Shown piece by piece: positions 11,851 through 24,700 of a DNA stretch of 64,000 bases (position 1 is its first letter; each line of letters opens with the position of its first letter). The translations under genes were made by a program, and so were the position numbers. Source of the stretch: Sipunculus nudus (Eukaryota > Annelida > Sipuncula > Golfingiida > Sipunculidae); NCBI GenBank assembly GCA_026874595.1, contig CM049310.1, positions 32,927,558 to 32,991,557 on the forward strand, written 5' to 3'. The notes beneath the pieces are model-generated. The model worked only from the letters and a program-made list of their open reading frames with translations. It did not search any database and was not told where the DNA came from.

Positions 11851-14800
11851 GTGAGTATGATAAGTTTTACACGTACAAAATGCATGAACTTTTTATGTCC
11901 AATACGGCCTTCCTTTGAGCGCGGTCTCGCTCCGTAAGGCCGGCTCTATAGTTTAAGGAGCGAGACAGCGCCCAAAGGAAGATGGTCCAATACTTTTCAC
12001 AGCACAGACGTTATGAATGCAATCTTTCCGATTTATTATCATATTACGTGTGTCCAACTACACAAATTACTTTACAACTCGTCAGCGTGAACACTATCTG
12101 TTCAGTTTTGCTTTATGCGAAAGTATCCCAGCAAAACCATCCCTGAAACCAAACTCAGTACTTTGCATACGGCTGTTTATCACCTTGTTATGGCTCTGCG
12201 TGTTGGTAAACACAGTCCACGTGTGTACGTTTACCATATAACAAGGCCGCGTGACCGGAGGTCAGATTATGAGCTGCAAAACGCGGTGTTTCAGTCAACG
12301 GTAACAAGTATAGTCAAGCGATTAAGCTCCCATATTTGGAAGAATTGTGCAAAAATTGAAAGAAGCATGAAAGATTCCAAAACTGTTTTTTGGAGCTTAA
12401 TGGCGAACTTCAGATGAAGGGCTAAGCTGAAAATAAATTATCTTGGCCAAAATCCAAGATGGCGGCTATCTTGGCCGCCGGATTAAAAAAATTTCAATTA
12501 CTCGAGTTATATTGTCGATAGAAAGCATTGCAAGTACTCTAGTTCTATGTTTTTGGGCCGAGAAATTCAATCTTTGAGGTTCAAAATCTCTCCGGGTACT
12601 CATTTGTTTTTTTAAACAAGGATTTGGTAATATTCCCATAAGTTTAGCGATTAAGTTGCATATTTAAAAGAATTGTTTATCAGATGAAAGAAGAATGAAA
12701 CTTGGACCAATAGTTGTCAAGACCATACTCAATATTTCCAGATATGAGGCAAAGCGGAATTCAGAATATCTTAGTCAAAATCCAAGATGTCGGACAAGAT
12801 GGCCGCCGGATTATTAAATAACAACATATGCGCTGTTATTTATCCTAGAATATACTGCAAGTGCATTATTTCTATGTTTTTGGGGTCGAGAAATTCATTT
12901 TTATGGGTTTCAAGTAAGTACAATGATTCTGTGAATGAAATCTGGTTTTATTTGGTATTATAATTATGCAAAATTACCTTTTTTTCAAGCACATTGAACG
13001 GTAAAACTAAGTTGTTTAATCCTGTGCTGAAATTTAATATATGTTTTTCTTTAAATATTTGAGCACTATCTCTTTCAATGAAATGAGTGGTAAAATGCTC
13101 GTCTCTCTCCCCTGGTGAGGAAGGTTCTATAACCGGTGTTGCTATGAGAGTTGGTTGTAGTGGTTTTCTTTTACTTCTGAATCCAACCACCCCTACCGAA
13201 CACCACCATCAAAGCAATGGAGGGCCCTTGTACTAGTTATACATATTAAATAGTTGTACAATTCATGTAAAATAAATGTTATTTGTTTATAAATTTCATA
13301 TCAGACTGAATGCTTGCACGGCAGGACAACATACGTGTAGAAGCTCACACCTGTCAGGTGTAAACATTCAACGACTCTTTCACTATGAGGTGATAGTGCA
13401 GCTTTCAGACTCTTTGCGTGCATGAAGACAGAATCAGTACACATTTAGAAGCTCATAACATTATTCTCTATGCTTTCTTTTTAAATGATAGAATAAGGCC
13501 TGTTTGTATCACTTGCTGTGAGAATTAGGTTTTAAATACGGTAAAAACGGTTTTTTATTAAAAAGAAGTCTTTTGACATTGACTTTGCATTTACCTTTTT
13601 TGTATAAAATACAGTGAAACCTCGTTGTGGCGAACTCGCTACAGTCGAATACTCCGCTTATTTTGAAGTTACTCGATATTCCGGTCAACTCTAGTTAAAA
13701 TATTACTAAATAAAACCTGCTTGTCTCGAACCTCAATATGTCGAAGTTTTCTGTAGGTCCCTTCGACTTCGACAAGAGGAGGATATACCTCATTTACTTC
13801 ATTACTTAGACAATACACACCTTTTATATTACTTACACGTATTTATAAATATCATTACCAAAAAAATTTTAACTACATTTATTTGAAAAACAAAATTTAA
13901 CACCATGTGCACATGAAGCAAAATTGTAGATCACAGTGATGTAAGCAAGACGATGAAGACAAAATGTATGCCTGGAACCTAAGGGTTTATTATATTTTTT
14001 AACCTTGTGGTGAGAAATGAATTTTGATGTAAGCAAGACGATTAGGAGACAAAATATGTGCCTGGAACCTAAGGATTTACTATATTTTTTAACCTTGTGG
14101 TGTGAATTCGAAATTCTATCTTGCGCCTTGCTTTTCCATCATACATCATCATCATACATCCTTGAAACTTCAACGATCAGCATACTTAAACACCTACAGC
14201 ACTGATCCAGGAAGTTTGATACATGTGGTAAATATTCTAATAACAAGTGTGTAGTACATGAATCTACAAGTATCCATGCCGTTAGCAAAAGAAAGTATTA
14301 TGTTGACACCAACACATCATGCTGAGTGAATGCCCACTTGTAAAAAAAAAAGTTTATATCACGAAAGTAACATCACAGCAAAAAGTCGTGATATTTTACT
14401 GATACATTTTAATTATTTCGTACGAGCATCATCACAACATCATTATATTAGCAATTTGTAAAGTTATCTACATGTATGTTGATTATATTATGCATTCATC
14501 ACCACAGCACTAAGGGGGCATACAGCAACATGTTAAGCTCCTCTAAATGTGTGCTGATTCTGTCTTCATGCCAGGATACAGTGTGAAAGCCATCACCTTA
14601 TGGCAAAAGAAGCATAGAATCTATACAGCAAACAGGTGTGAGCTTCTACATATGTGTGTATCCTGTCATGCACGCATGTAGTCTGAATAATCTATGGATA
14701 CGATTTACCGTTGAAACACGCATGCTGTTCAAATACATGATACCAATACATATATATTCAATTTCAGGACTACAATCTGATATTTCCGAACTTCATTAAC

Positions 14801-16543
14801 AAAGGTTTATAAAATTGTTAAGCTGATCGTGAATTTCAATAGCATGTTTGTAGATTTTCGAAAATCGTAACTGTTCTTCGCAGATATAAAATTCCAAATT
14901 TGATACAAGACAATAGCTATATTTCTTTCATCCATCGCCTCTGAATGAAAAAGAAGAAATCAGAAAAATTAATATAATAAAACTTTGCTCAGCAAGTGAC
15001 ACTTTCATTTGAAAATGTAGTATTCAACAAATTTTACCAGATTTTACTATTGGATGTGCTGATAAAAAAGACACTTTTAGCAAAATTTCAGTACGTACAC
15101 AGAACACGGAAAATCTGACAGGTGTGAGCTGCTGATATATATGTCCTTATCCTGCCACGAACGCACTGAATCTGATATAACAATTATAAGCAAGGTAAAC
15201 TTTATTTAGTATGAATTGTTTATTTTATTATTATATATCTTTTATATGGATTTTATAATAAGTTTTAATAACCAAGACAAGCCCCGCTCCATCGATTGAA
15301 TTGTTGCGTTCGGTAGTATATAGGGGTGGAGGAAATCGGAGGACACGGAGAAAACAACCGCTACAACCCACTTTGATAGGAATGATGTTGATCAAATCTG
15401 AGGCTTTCGTAGATAGACGAGCGTTTTACTACTCTACTGTCCATTTCATTACACTGGAACAGACATAGGGCTCAAATACTTAAATTTAAAATTTATTTCA
15501 AATGTCAGCACAGTTTTATCTATGCATTTGATATTTCCCAATTGCACTAACAGAGGTTTACATGAAAGTTAAGTTGATCGCAGAATCTAATCACATGTGT
15601 ATAGGTTTCAAATATCCTAATGATTAGTGTTTATGGACATATCAAGTTCTTAAATTTATTTAGATTTCGACATACAAGTTCCTTGTACCCATCACCTCTT
15701 CAACGCAATTACATTTATCAGCATGCAAATAATGGGAAATTAAATGGAAGAAATATGAAATATTGTAATCAGTTCTACAATTCCAAATGCTGACAATACA
15801 GACAAACCTAGCCCAGGAAATAACACTTTCGTTTGAGAACAATCACAAAGTTTGCAAATGCTGTGCAGAACTCATTAAATAATGTTTCCTGTTTGATGTG
15901 CAAGACAATGGCAAATTTAGCATAATTTCAAAATCAACAAAACCAAAATTCAGTTACAAAGTCATAATACAGACGTGAAACCCTTATCAATGAATTTCTT
16001 GAACCCGAAAACATTTAAACAGTGCATTTGCAATGCATTCTTGGACAAATATAACCGGATATATTGATATTATATAATTCGGTGGATACTTGGATTTCGA
16101 CCAAGATAGAGTGAACTCTGCTTGGTGCTATATCTGAAAATATTGAGTATGGTCTGGACAACTGTTATGCCAAGTTTCATGCTTCTTTCATTTTTGCACA
16201 ATTCCTCTCTTAACAGCTGGACTAGTATTAGATTTTTTTTGGCCAAGTCAGTCAGGTACAGATTTATTTTCAAGGAAAGCGGCTATTTTTCATGTTAATT
16301 CAACATGCTTTATAGGTGATTGGGCCCTTTTAAAGTTTACCTTTAACAAGCCCATACATGTATCCGTATCGTGATGGATATTTATTAAGTGACATCAGAC
16401 ACTATGTTAATTTTAACAGTACCCCTTTATATCAATGGTGTAATATAACTTTTATACTTAACACTTTCAAATCTTTTGATAATACGTTATTCTTCTTCTT
16501 CTTCCTTCCTATTATTATCATTGTTGTTGATCTTCTTCTTTTA

Positions 16544-16576
<33 letters not shown>

Positions 16577-18106
16577 CTCCTGTCTGTTTGTCCCGCTGAA
16601 CCCACAGGAACGGACTATGACAGTGGGCCAGTTTTGCTATCAGCGTCAGACATATGTCCTTACTTACAGAATGCACTCCAATCTGGCCCTTCCAGTTGCA
16701 CACAATTAATTTTTCCCGGCGGCATGATCACTTCGCAGGGCTGTCGAACAAGATCATATCGCTCGACATTGCTGACCTTCAGCATGGCACATTGCCACAA
16801 AGACGTACATAGATTGATTCTGTATCGACCACCAGACGTCGCTACCTTACGGGTCAGGACAGTTCGCCACCTTAGGGTCTCGCCACACAATACGCGGCAA
16901 TGTACCCCTCCTCTGCAACGGGCCCCTTTTTAGTTAGGGCCCGCCTTGAAAAAGCAGTGCCCTATACACCCTGTCCGTCCGTCCGTCATTGACGTTTTCT
17001 TTCGCGCGCGATATCCCAAAGATAATACGATGGATCATTTTCAAATCCACAGGGATGATTGGTGCTTAGAAGGATCCGTCGCTATCGAATTTATACCCGC
17101 CAAACAATTCAATATGGCCGCCAGAGCACAATCGGTGATTTACTTTCGCGCAAAGAAAATACGACAGTCTGAAAAAAACACTGGCAACATACTATGTACA
17201 GTGACGTCCTACACGTTAACTGTGATGTCCTCCAAGAAGATACATGAAGCAAAATGAAGAGAAAATATTTTTACAGCTAAAACAAATGTTACTTTTCCAC
17301 CTGATATTAATCACAAATGTTTCTTAAATCCTGTATGATTCCTACCCTCCCACTGCCAACAAAGCTATTTTAAAGAAACCTTGTCTGATCTTCATGGCTT
17401 TACACCAAACCTAACGTTCATGTCCTTCACTTGAAGCTCTACACTTTTTGCGTCAAAATGGAAATATAGTGAAAGATATGAAATGAGACTACTCCTATAA
17501 ATTGCTAAAAGTTCTAGTCATTCACAGGTGGTCTTATTAGACAGGTAAATTGTAACCTATTTTAATGCTCAGAGTATATTCATCGCTCATCTTTTAATTC
17601 AGCTGATCTTGTTAGACAGGTCGGTTTTACACCCTCTACGGGGCCCTCTGAGGACCATTGTCCGATAACATCTAGTTATTATTATCATTATTATCATAAT
17701 TATTACTTTTAATAGTAGTGGTAATAGTAGAAGTGTAGTGTTATATTAAAATGCAATAGGAACTGAATTTTATTCAAAACTTGGTATAAACTTTAACAAG
17801 AGTTTCCAACAAGATGAAACCCTCCCCTTTTCTACGTGGTCAACATATATATATATAATTCGTGTATTTTACCTGTGAAATTATATATCTTATTAATTGT
17901 CTGTACTTTTCTTTAAAACTTTAATTGCTCTTGTCGTTGATTGAAAAGTGTTATCTGGGATTTTTTAGGTCATTCATTTTTATTACAGATATATATAATA
18001 AAATGCACAAGGAACCTTCCGTCAACTTTATTTTTGAATTTAAAGAATACATTATTACTTCCACAACTATCACCACCACAAACTTAAAATAATAATAATA
18101 ATTATA

Positions 18107-18151
<45 letters not shown>

Positions 18152-21100
18152 GTTCTTTCATAGAACTTCAAATAATCTGATTAAAAAGTCCAGATAATAA
18201 AAAAAAAAAACATAAAAAGAAAAATCTAACACTTTTTTCCAATGCTGCCTAAATTACTAAATGTCTGGGATTTCCCTGGATTAGTAAGGCTGTGTTTTTG
18301 TACATTGGGGCAATAAGCTCAAGAATTATCATCGTCTTTCATAAGACATTTCGGCAAACTGAGAATGTTTTTAACAGCGGGTGGCAGGGTACGTGAAGGA
18401 CGGCAGATTTAGGGACTGGATGACTTAGCACTCTTTTGGTACATGATCTTGGCCCCTGGATGTAAACACCTCCGCAGGGGCGGATCCAGGATTTAGGAAA
18501 AGGAGGGGTCCATTCCAGGACAACTAATGAAATCCCTAAAAAATGGTCCCCATGTCTGAAAAAGGGGGCGGGGGGGGGGTCCAGTCCAATTCCGGTTACT
18601 TTGATATCCTTGACCCGTGATGCCCTCATAGATATTCACGCGTTGTTACGTGTTAATCATGCTGGGTCACTTTAAGAGATTACATTTAGTATGTCCCCAT
18701 CCGTGTTCAAGACCCCAGCGCTAAGGTCTAATCATTTGATCCAGTGTTTGTTATGTACTAGTAGTTTACCAGTTCTTGCGGTAGGACGGTTTCGTCCGGA
18801 ACGGGTTTTTAATTGGCCAAGTTAACATGGTGGATACAAAGGCTTATGGTTCCTGTTAGATGGCGCTGGGGTATAACCATCGCACAGTTTCCTAAATAAT
18901 GTTAAACCCATCCGGATTTATATACCCACTTAGGACACACTGGTATCGTTTTCGATACTTAAGACCATAGACGGTCATTTCTGATGCGTGGCTACAGTGA
19001 AATTGCGTGACAACGATTTACTGCCATCGTCAATTATAACGTGGAAAACTAACATTCACCGATTTATCAATAATCACAAATCTCTTTGCAATTCTTGACC
19101 AGATTGCATTTAACTTTAATTGAATAACAAAATTTTGTTATAGACACAGACCCAGCAGATCATGATGTTCATGTCTTGGATAACATGTACAGAAAAATTG
19201 CACATAAGTGCGCTGGTCCATCCTTATATCGGTTGGTTGTAAAGCATAATTAAACTTGCATCAGGTAATGTGCATGAGGTAAATATGTCAAATGAAACTT
19301 CATTATTTTGACATGATTAAGCGAGATTATGCCTTGATTTTTTTAACTTACCCGTGAATCTGATCATGTTCTAGTATACATAGGCCTACAATTAATTTAA
19401 TTTGATTTTAAATGAGACAAAAGCATCCATTGGCAACATTACTAATACCTGGTTTATTATTTCAGAAAAAAATAGGATTTTCAAAATATGTAAGCGTAGA
19501 AACATTTTATGTAGCCTAGAACATATAGACAGGCCCGCCTCGTCCGTTAGCTTATTTGGTTGTATCCTTGGGCCATGTGTATCAAATTTGACTTGTTATT
19601 CACTTTATATTTTTCTTACAAGTATGTTATTTGTGTAATTCCTTTCAGGTTTTGTCTTATTGCCACCAACAATAGCATGGCACAAGAAATCAAATATGGC
19701 GACCGAGAGTGCCAACCTGGAAACATTACGTCAGCAGACAACCAAATTAAAGCAGAGGGCTACAACGGCACGGTTGCCAGCTTCTGCAAAAGTAGACCAG
19801 AGTTGTAAGTCACTGCATGATAAAAAAAATATTAATTCTGTCAGGTATTTCAACACTTTTATTATTTTCCTGTTTTTTATTATTATATTATTTTATTTTA
19901 TTATTATTACCTGTGATATGACAAGAACTTTAAAATCTAATACAGTTTCCTGGATGTCTTCCGAAGTATCATATCTCAATAAATACCCTTGCATTTCATT
20001 GTATGACTTATATGACACATTTCTTTTCCTTATTGGTTTATCCTTTATATATCATACTGCAGTTTACCGATATTTTACCTATTACAAAATATTATGAATT
20101 CTGCGAAATATATATATATGTGATGTCTATGAAAAACGATTTGAAATAGCTTTTCAAGCAACACAGCAATATATATTCCCATGTCTTCTTGGGGACCAGG
20201 TCTCTGGCCCTGTTAGCAGAGACCTTGCTTCGTGGAGCCCTTGAGCTTTCTATTACATAAATTAATAGGGCCAATCAGGTGGCTCTTGTGCGGCCCCTCT
20301 ACTCGGCGGGGAAATCTAGAGATTGGGGACGTTATGGAGATTCTGGCTGAATCAGCTTCCAGTGTTATACAAAATGACCAGTAGATGACAGCAGGTCACT
20401 CGTTGACCTCTGTTGATTTGGCCGGCCCGTTTTACACTAATTACATTCGTAACATTCATTCTAACTCAGACAACGCTTTAAAATGTTTGTTATGCCGTAT
20501 GATCCCCTGTGCGGCGCCAGGGGCGCCGTGCGTTGTTGGAAAGCCACAAAATGTAATCAGTGGGATTTGCTCGCTGCCGGCCAGTGAGTGAGACTTGGCA
20601 AAATGCAGAATAATATGGACGATAATGCTCTTCAAAGGCTGTAAATCAGTGCTTCCCAGCACATACATATTTCCCTCCTGTTCAAATTCAAATCACACAA
20701 CCCTGCCTTTATATAAAAAGAAAATCAATAGCCATCTTTTGTAATCCATCCATCCTCCGGACTGCTTTAGCCAAGAATAAGCAAAGGCACCAATAGGAAT
20801 GAATCAGAAGGAACTCAAGTGGAAAAACGGAGTGATACCATGCACTTTTTCACTGATAGTGACATTCTTGGGCCCTTTGCCAGGGTCTTGCGTCTGTATG
20901 CGGCAAAGGTAGCCTTTCCAAGCTGTGTGCAAGGCGGATGAACAAAATGGAATGCCACGTGACCTCTGCGTAAGGAGTGAAGTCATTCCTGTGCATGCGC
21001 GTTTAAGGTATCTAATGCCTCCTGGTGCTTTTCCCTGACATCACAGCACGTTGCAAACATAAATAAAACATATTTTTTAAATCTGATTTTGGAAAATTAA

Positions 21101-21733
21101 AATAAACCAAAATGAAATTCAAATACATTCCCATCACCCAATAATAAGAACATTAATAGAATATGAAGTAATCAAGTAGTCCCAAAGGATTCTTGTCCTC
21201 ATTCAATTTTCTAGGATTATAATACGGGCTATAATTATACACGTTCAGATTGACTTAAAGTGACAATACTGGCGATTTAACATTAAGATTCAAATGACTT
21301 AAATCAGCATATTTTTAACGAGGGCGTTCCAAGTAGAAATTGATTGAAAAATCTGAAAATTTGACTGTAACACAGCAAAGTAAGATTTTTTTTTTTCCTT
21401 TTTTAGTCACTCAAAAACAAATTATGTCCAGTGTAAATCGTTTTTAGATGTCCCAGTGATGACGACTCAAAGAGTCCATGCAAGTGGCGCTACCTGGGGA
21501 GCGGATTGAAATACCAGCTCCTGGCCGGTCCATTGTACGTGGTGATCTTCAGTATCAGTGGGATCCCAATGGGTACGATACTTATGTACTATGTTTACCA
21601 CTTGGAATGGTATTATCTTCATGGTGGCCCGAGGCCTGTCGGAACACCAACCTGAAATGACAGGCAGAAGGTTCATAAAATTTTTATCAAACGACCGCGC
21701 ATCGTTTTGTTCATGTGTACTTAACATTAACTT

Positions 21734-21781
<48 letters not shown>

Positions 21782-24700
21782 CTTATAATGATGAAAATAT
21801 TCACGAGGTAAGGGTTGATAACCCGTGTTGTCGTTAAATGTGTTCTGTGATATTTCCATAAAAAGGGCTCTGAATATCAAAAGAACCGCTTGCATATTCA
21901 CTATTTTAAACTTCCTGGTAAAACTGATCATTAATTTAAAAGTTGGCATTTCGAATATTCCAGTTAAAATTAATATGAATATGTAATTTAATTACACTAA
22001 TGGCTAATTTTTTTAGACAAAACAAATTCCAAATTTCAAAAGTATATAGAATACCTTGCATTTACTCGACTTGATTGCACACATTGGATTTACATTTCTA
22101 ATACTTCTGTTTCCTGTATTTTTAGCTCAGCTAAGCTACAGCAATCACTCTTTGACCGTCGTCAATCTGTCAATCGTGCCGTCCGTCTGTCCGTCTGTCT
22201 GCCCGTCCGTTAACAAGGCACAAATCGGAACTGCTGGACCTGGAATCTTCTAACTTCACATCCAATTAGGTCCATGAAAATCTCCTTGGAAAGCTGAAAT
22301 TATGTCTCTGTTGCCCATATCCTCCGAGCTATGGGGCTCATAAATCCCCCCCCCCCTGCAGACTGGTGGCGCCATTTGTATTTTTAGCATTTTTTTTTCG
22401 CAATTTTAGACCTTCAAAGAAGCAGTCGTCCGTTAACAGGGCAAAAATCACAACCGTTGTTCCTAGAATTTTCTAATTTGACATCACCCATAGAAAAATC
22501 TCCTTGGAAACCTAAAATTAGGTCTCTATTATCCATATCCTTTGAGCTATGGGCCTCGTTAGTACCCCTAGGAATAATTAAAATTTTGATAAAAAAAAAG
22601 CTCCAGTATCTGAATAATTAATGCATTGATCGCCATGATTCTTTGCATGCATATTGAAAATGGAGCATTTCTTCAGTTCCTACAGACTGGTGGTGCCACC
22701 TGTATTTTTTTCTCTAATTTTGCGAATTTCTTTCTCTATTTTTGAGACCTTCAACGAAACGGTCGTTCGTTAACAGGGTGCAAATCGTAAGCGTTGGAAA
22801 TAGAATCTGCAAATGGTACATCCAGGTAGGTCCATGAAAAGTTTCCTTGGAAACCTGAAATTAGGCCTCTGTTTCTCATATCCTTTGATCTATGGGGCTC
22901 GAAAATACCCCACAGAATAATTAAGAAATTTTATACAAAAGCTCCAGTATCTGAATAACTAATATATTGATCACCATGTTTCTTTGCATGCATTTTGATC
23001 ATGATGCGTTTCATCATTTCATGCAGACAGGTGGTGCCACCTGTATTTTTTTCTAATTTTTAAACGTAATTTTTTTTCTCTGTTTTTGAGACCTTCGTGT
23101 GAAGCAGTCCGTCCGTTAACAGAGCACACATCATTACTGTTAGACCCAGAAACTTTTAACAGTATATCCAGGGAGATCCTAGGCAAATCTCCTTGGAAAC
23201 CTGAAATAAGCTCATGGTAACCTATATTTTGTAAACTACTGGCTGAAAACATGATTTTGAGCACCCAGTCAGTCAGACAGGGCACAAATTGCATCCGTTA
23301 TTCCTAGAATCTTGTAACATGACATTCAGGCAGATTTAGTGTAAATCTATAGGGAAATCTGAAATTAGGTCATGGTAACCTATGTCACTGGCCAAAAACA
23401 TTTAAAACACCCAGACAGTCAGACAAGGTACAAACCGTTCTTTTGTCTTGTCATCCAGGGATGTCCTTCAAAATGTGCATGGTCATTTTAGCTCAGCTGA
23501 CCACAAACAAAAAGAAGGGTAGATTTTATGGGGATGGCTGAACATATTACCATGAAACTTTTTCTTCTTATTGATTTTTAAGAACTTCAATTGCTACAGT
23601 TAAATGAGATGGGGATACCACCCACAAAATTAGGCATTGAGATTATAAAATTCATTTTGTGAATGTCTTCCTTGTCAGCTGAGCGTCATTACTCATGGGT
23701 CACCTGTTTGTCCTCTTCTCATGTATACTTGTGAACATACATGAATATTCAAATGATCATTGATCACGATCAGTTAGATTGTGACCAGTTGGACCAAAGT
23801 TAACATAAGGTTGAGAATTTTAAAATGGTAAGAACTTGAAATATGGAATATACTATTTGTCCTAAACTTGTCTTGGTTGAATCGAACGGGAATCATTTAA
23901 TTAATTCAATTAAGTTTATTATTGATATTAATTTATCGAAAATCAACTCACAACCGAAAGAGTTAAGGGCGCAATATACATGTAGTTTATGATTATTGTA
24001 GGTTTGGTATCGGAGCTACAGAGCATAAACCGGAAGGTCCTCCTCGCCGGATGTGTGGTGTTGTGGAGCGTCATGTGCGGTCTTGGCGGACTCGCCACTC
24101 AGTACTGGCACCTTGCTATTACAAGGTTACTTCTCGGCCTGTTGTGAGTATGAGCATGCATGTAAGCTGGGTGGTAGTGGCCATCATCAAATCATTCATT
24201 TAACTTTTTGCACCAGACCTGAATAAACACTCTGTACGTCATAAAAGACTAGATTGATACTAAGTAGAACGCATACCTCCGCTGAGACAAAACAGTCCTC
24301 GTCCTAATTTATTAAAGCCGCACAACTCAATTGGCAAATTTTGATAAATCGGCACAATAGGTTTTTGCATCATCTTGCTATTAGAAAAAAATAACAAACA
24401 GAAACGGGTGAAACATAACCTCCTTGGTGAAGGTAAAAACTTGAGCATAAAATCTTATTTGTTTTTCAAAAGCATTCAGTTATATAATTAATTTCGTTTT
24501 CTCATAAAGTCAGACCAAAATAAAGCAGGATACGATGTGAATCTCATCTTACGTAGCCTACAGTTTGGAGAGTGGTGTAGTGTATTAGGGCCGAAGAAGA
24601 GAGGAACAGACAGGCACTGATCTAGCCCCCCCCCCTAATATCCTGTAGGTTGATGCTACAACCCAAAGAATCAAGGGAAGCCCTGTAGCCCTGCCTGGGC

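Larger units (their letters stand above)
11851..19648 (+). other. Copy B intron 1 (7.8 kb)
   Basis: Homologous to the 2.95-kb intron 1 of C at its two ends and in the middle (around 16490, 17680-17760 and 18290-18660), with large B-only insertions at about 12000-16340 and 16575-17675. Contents are listed separately: a small hairpin element, a ~330-bp repeat, a 2.4-kb inverted-repeat structure with SINE-like arms, ATT microsatellites and a 120-bp retroelement-like insert. The 16575-17675 insert has no recognised coding domain. Confidence 0.75.
21573..24001 (+). other. Copy B intron 3 (2.4 kb)
   Basis: Twice the length of intron 3 in C. The excess is mainly the ~340-bp tandem repeat at 22206-23430 and the TA microsatellite at 21739-21778. 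Confidence 0.75.

Noticed and set aside
12115-12417. 100-residue frame in intron 1 of B
   Set aside because: It overlaps the start of a dispersed ~330-bp repeat and shows no conserved domain.
16358-16933. 191-residue plus-strand frame in intron 1 of B
   Set aside because: It runs through the ATT microsatellite (poly-Ile) and repeat DNA, has no domain, and no counterpart in copy C.
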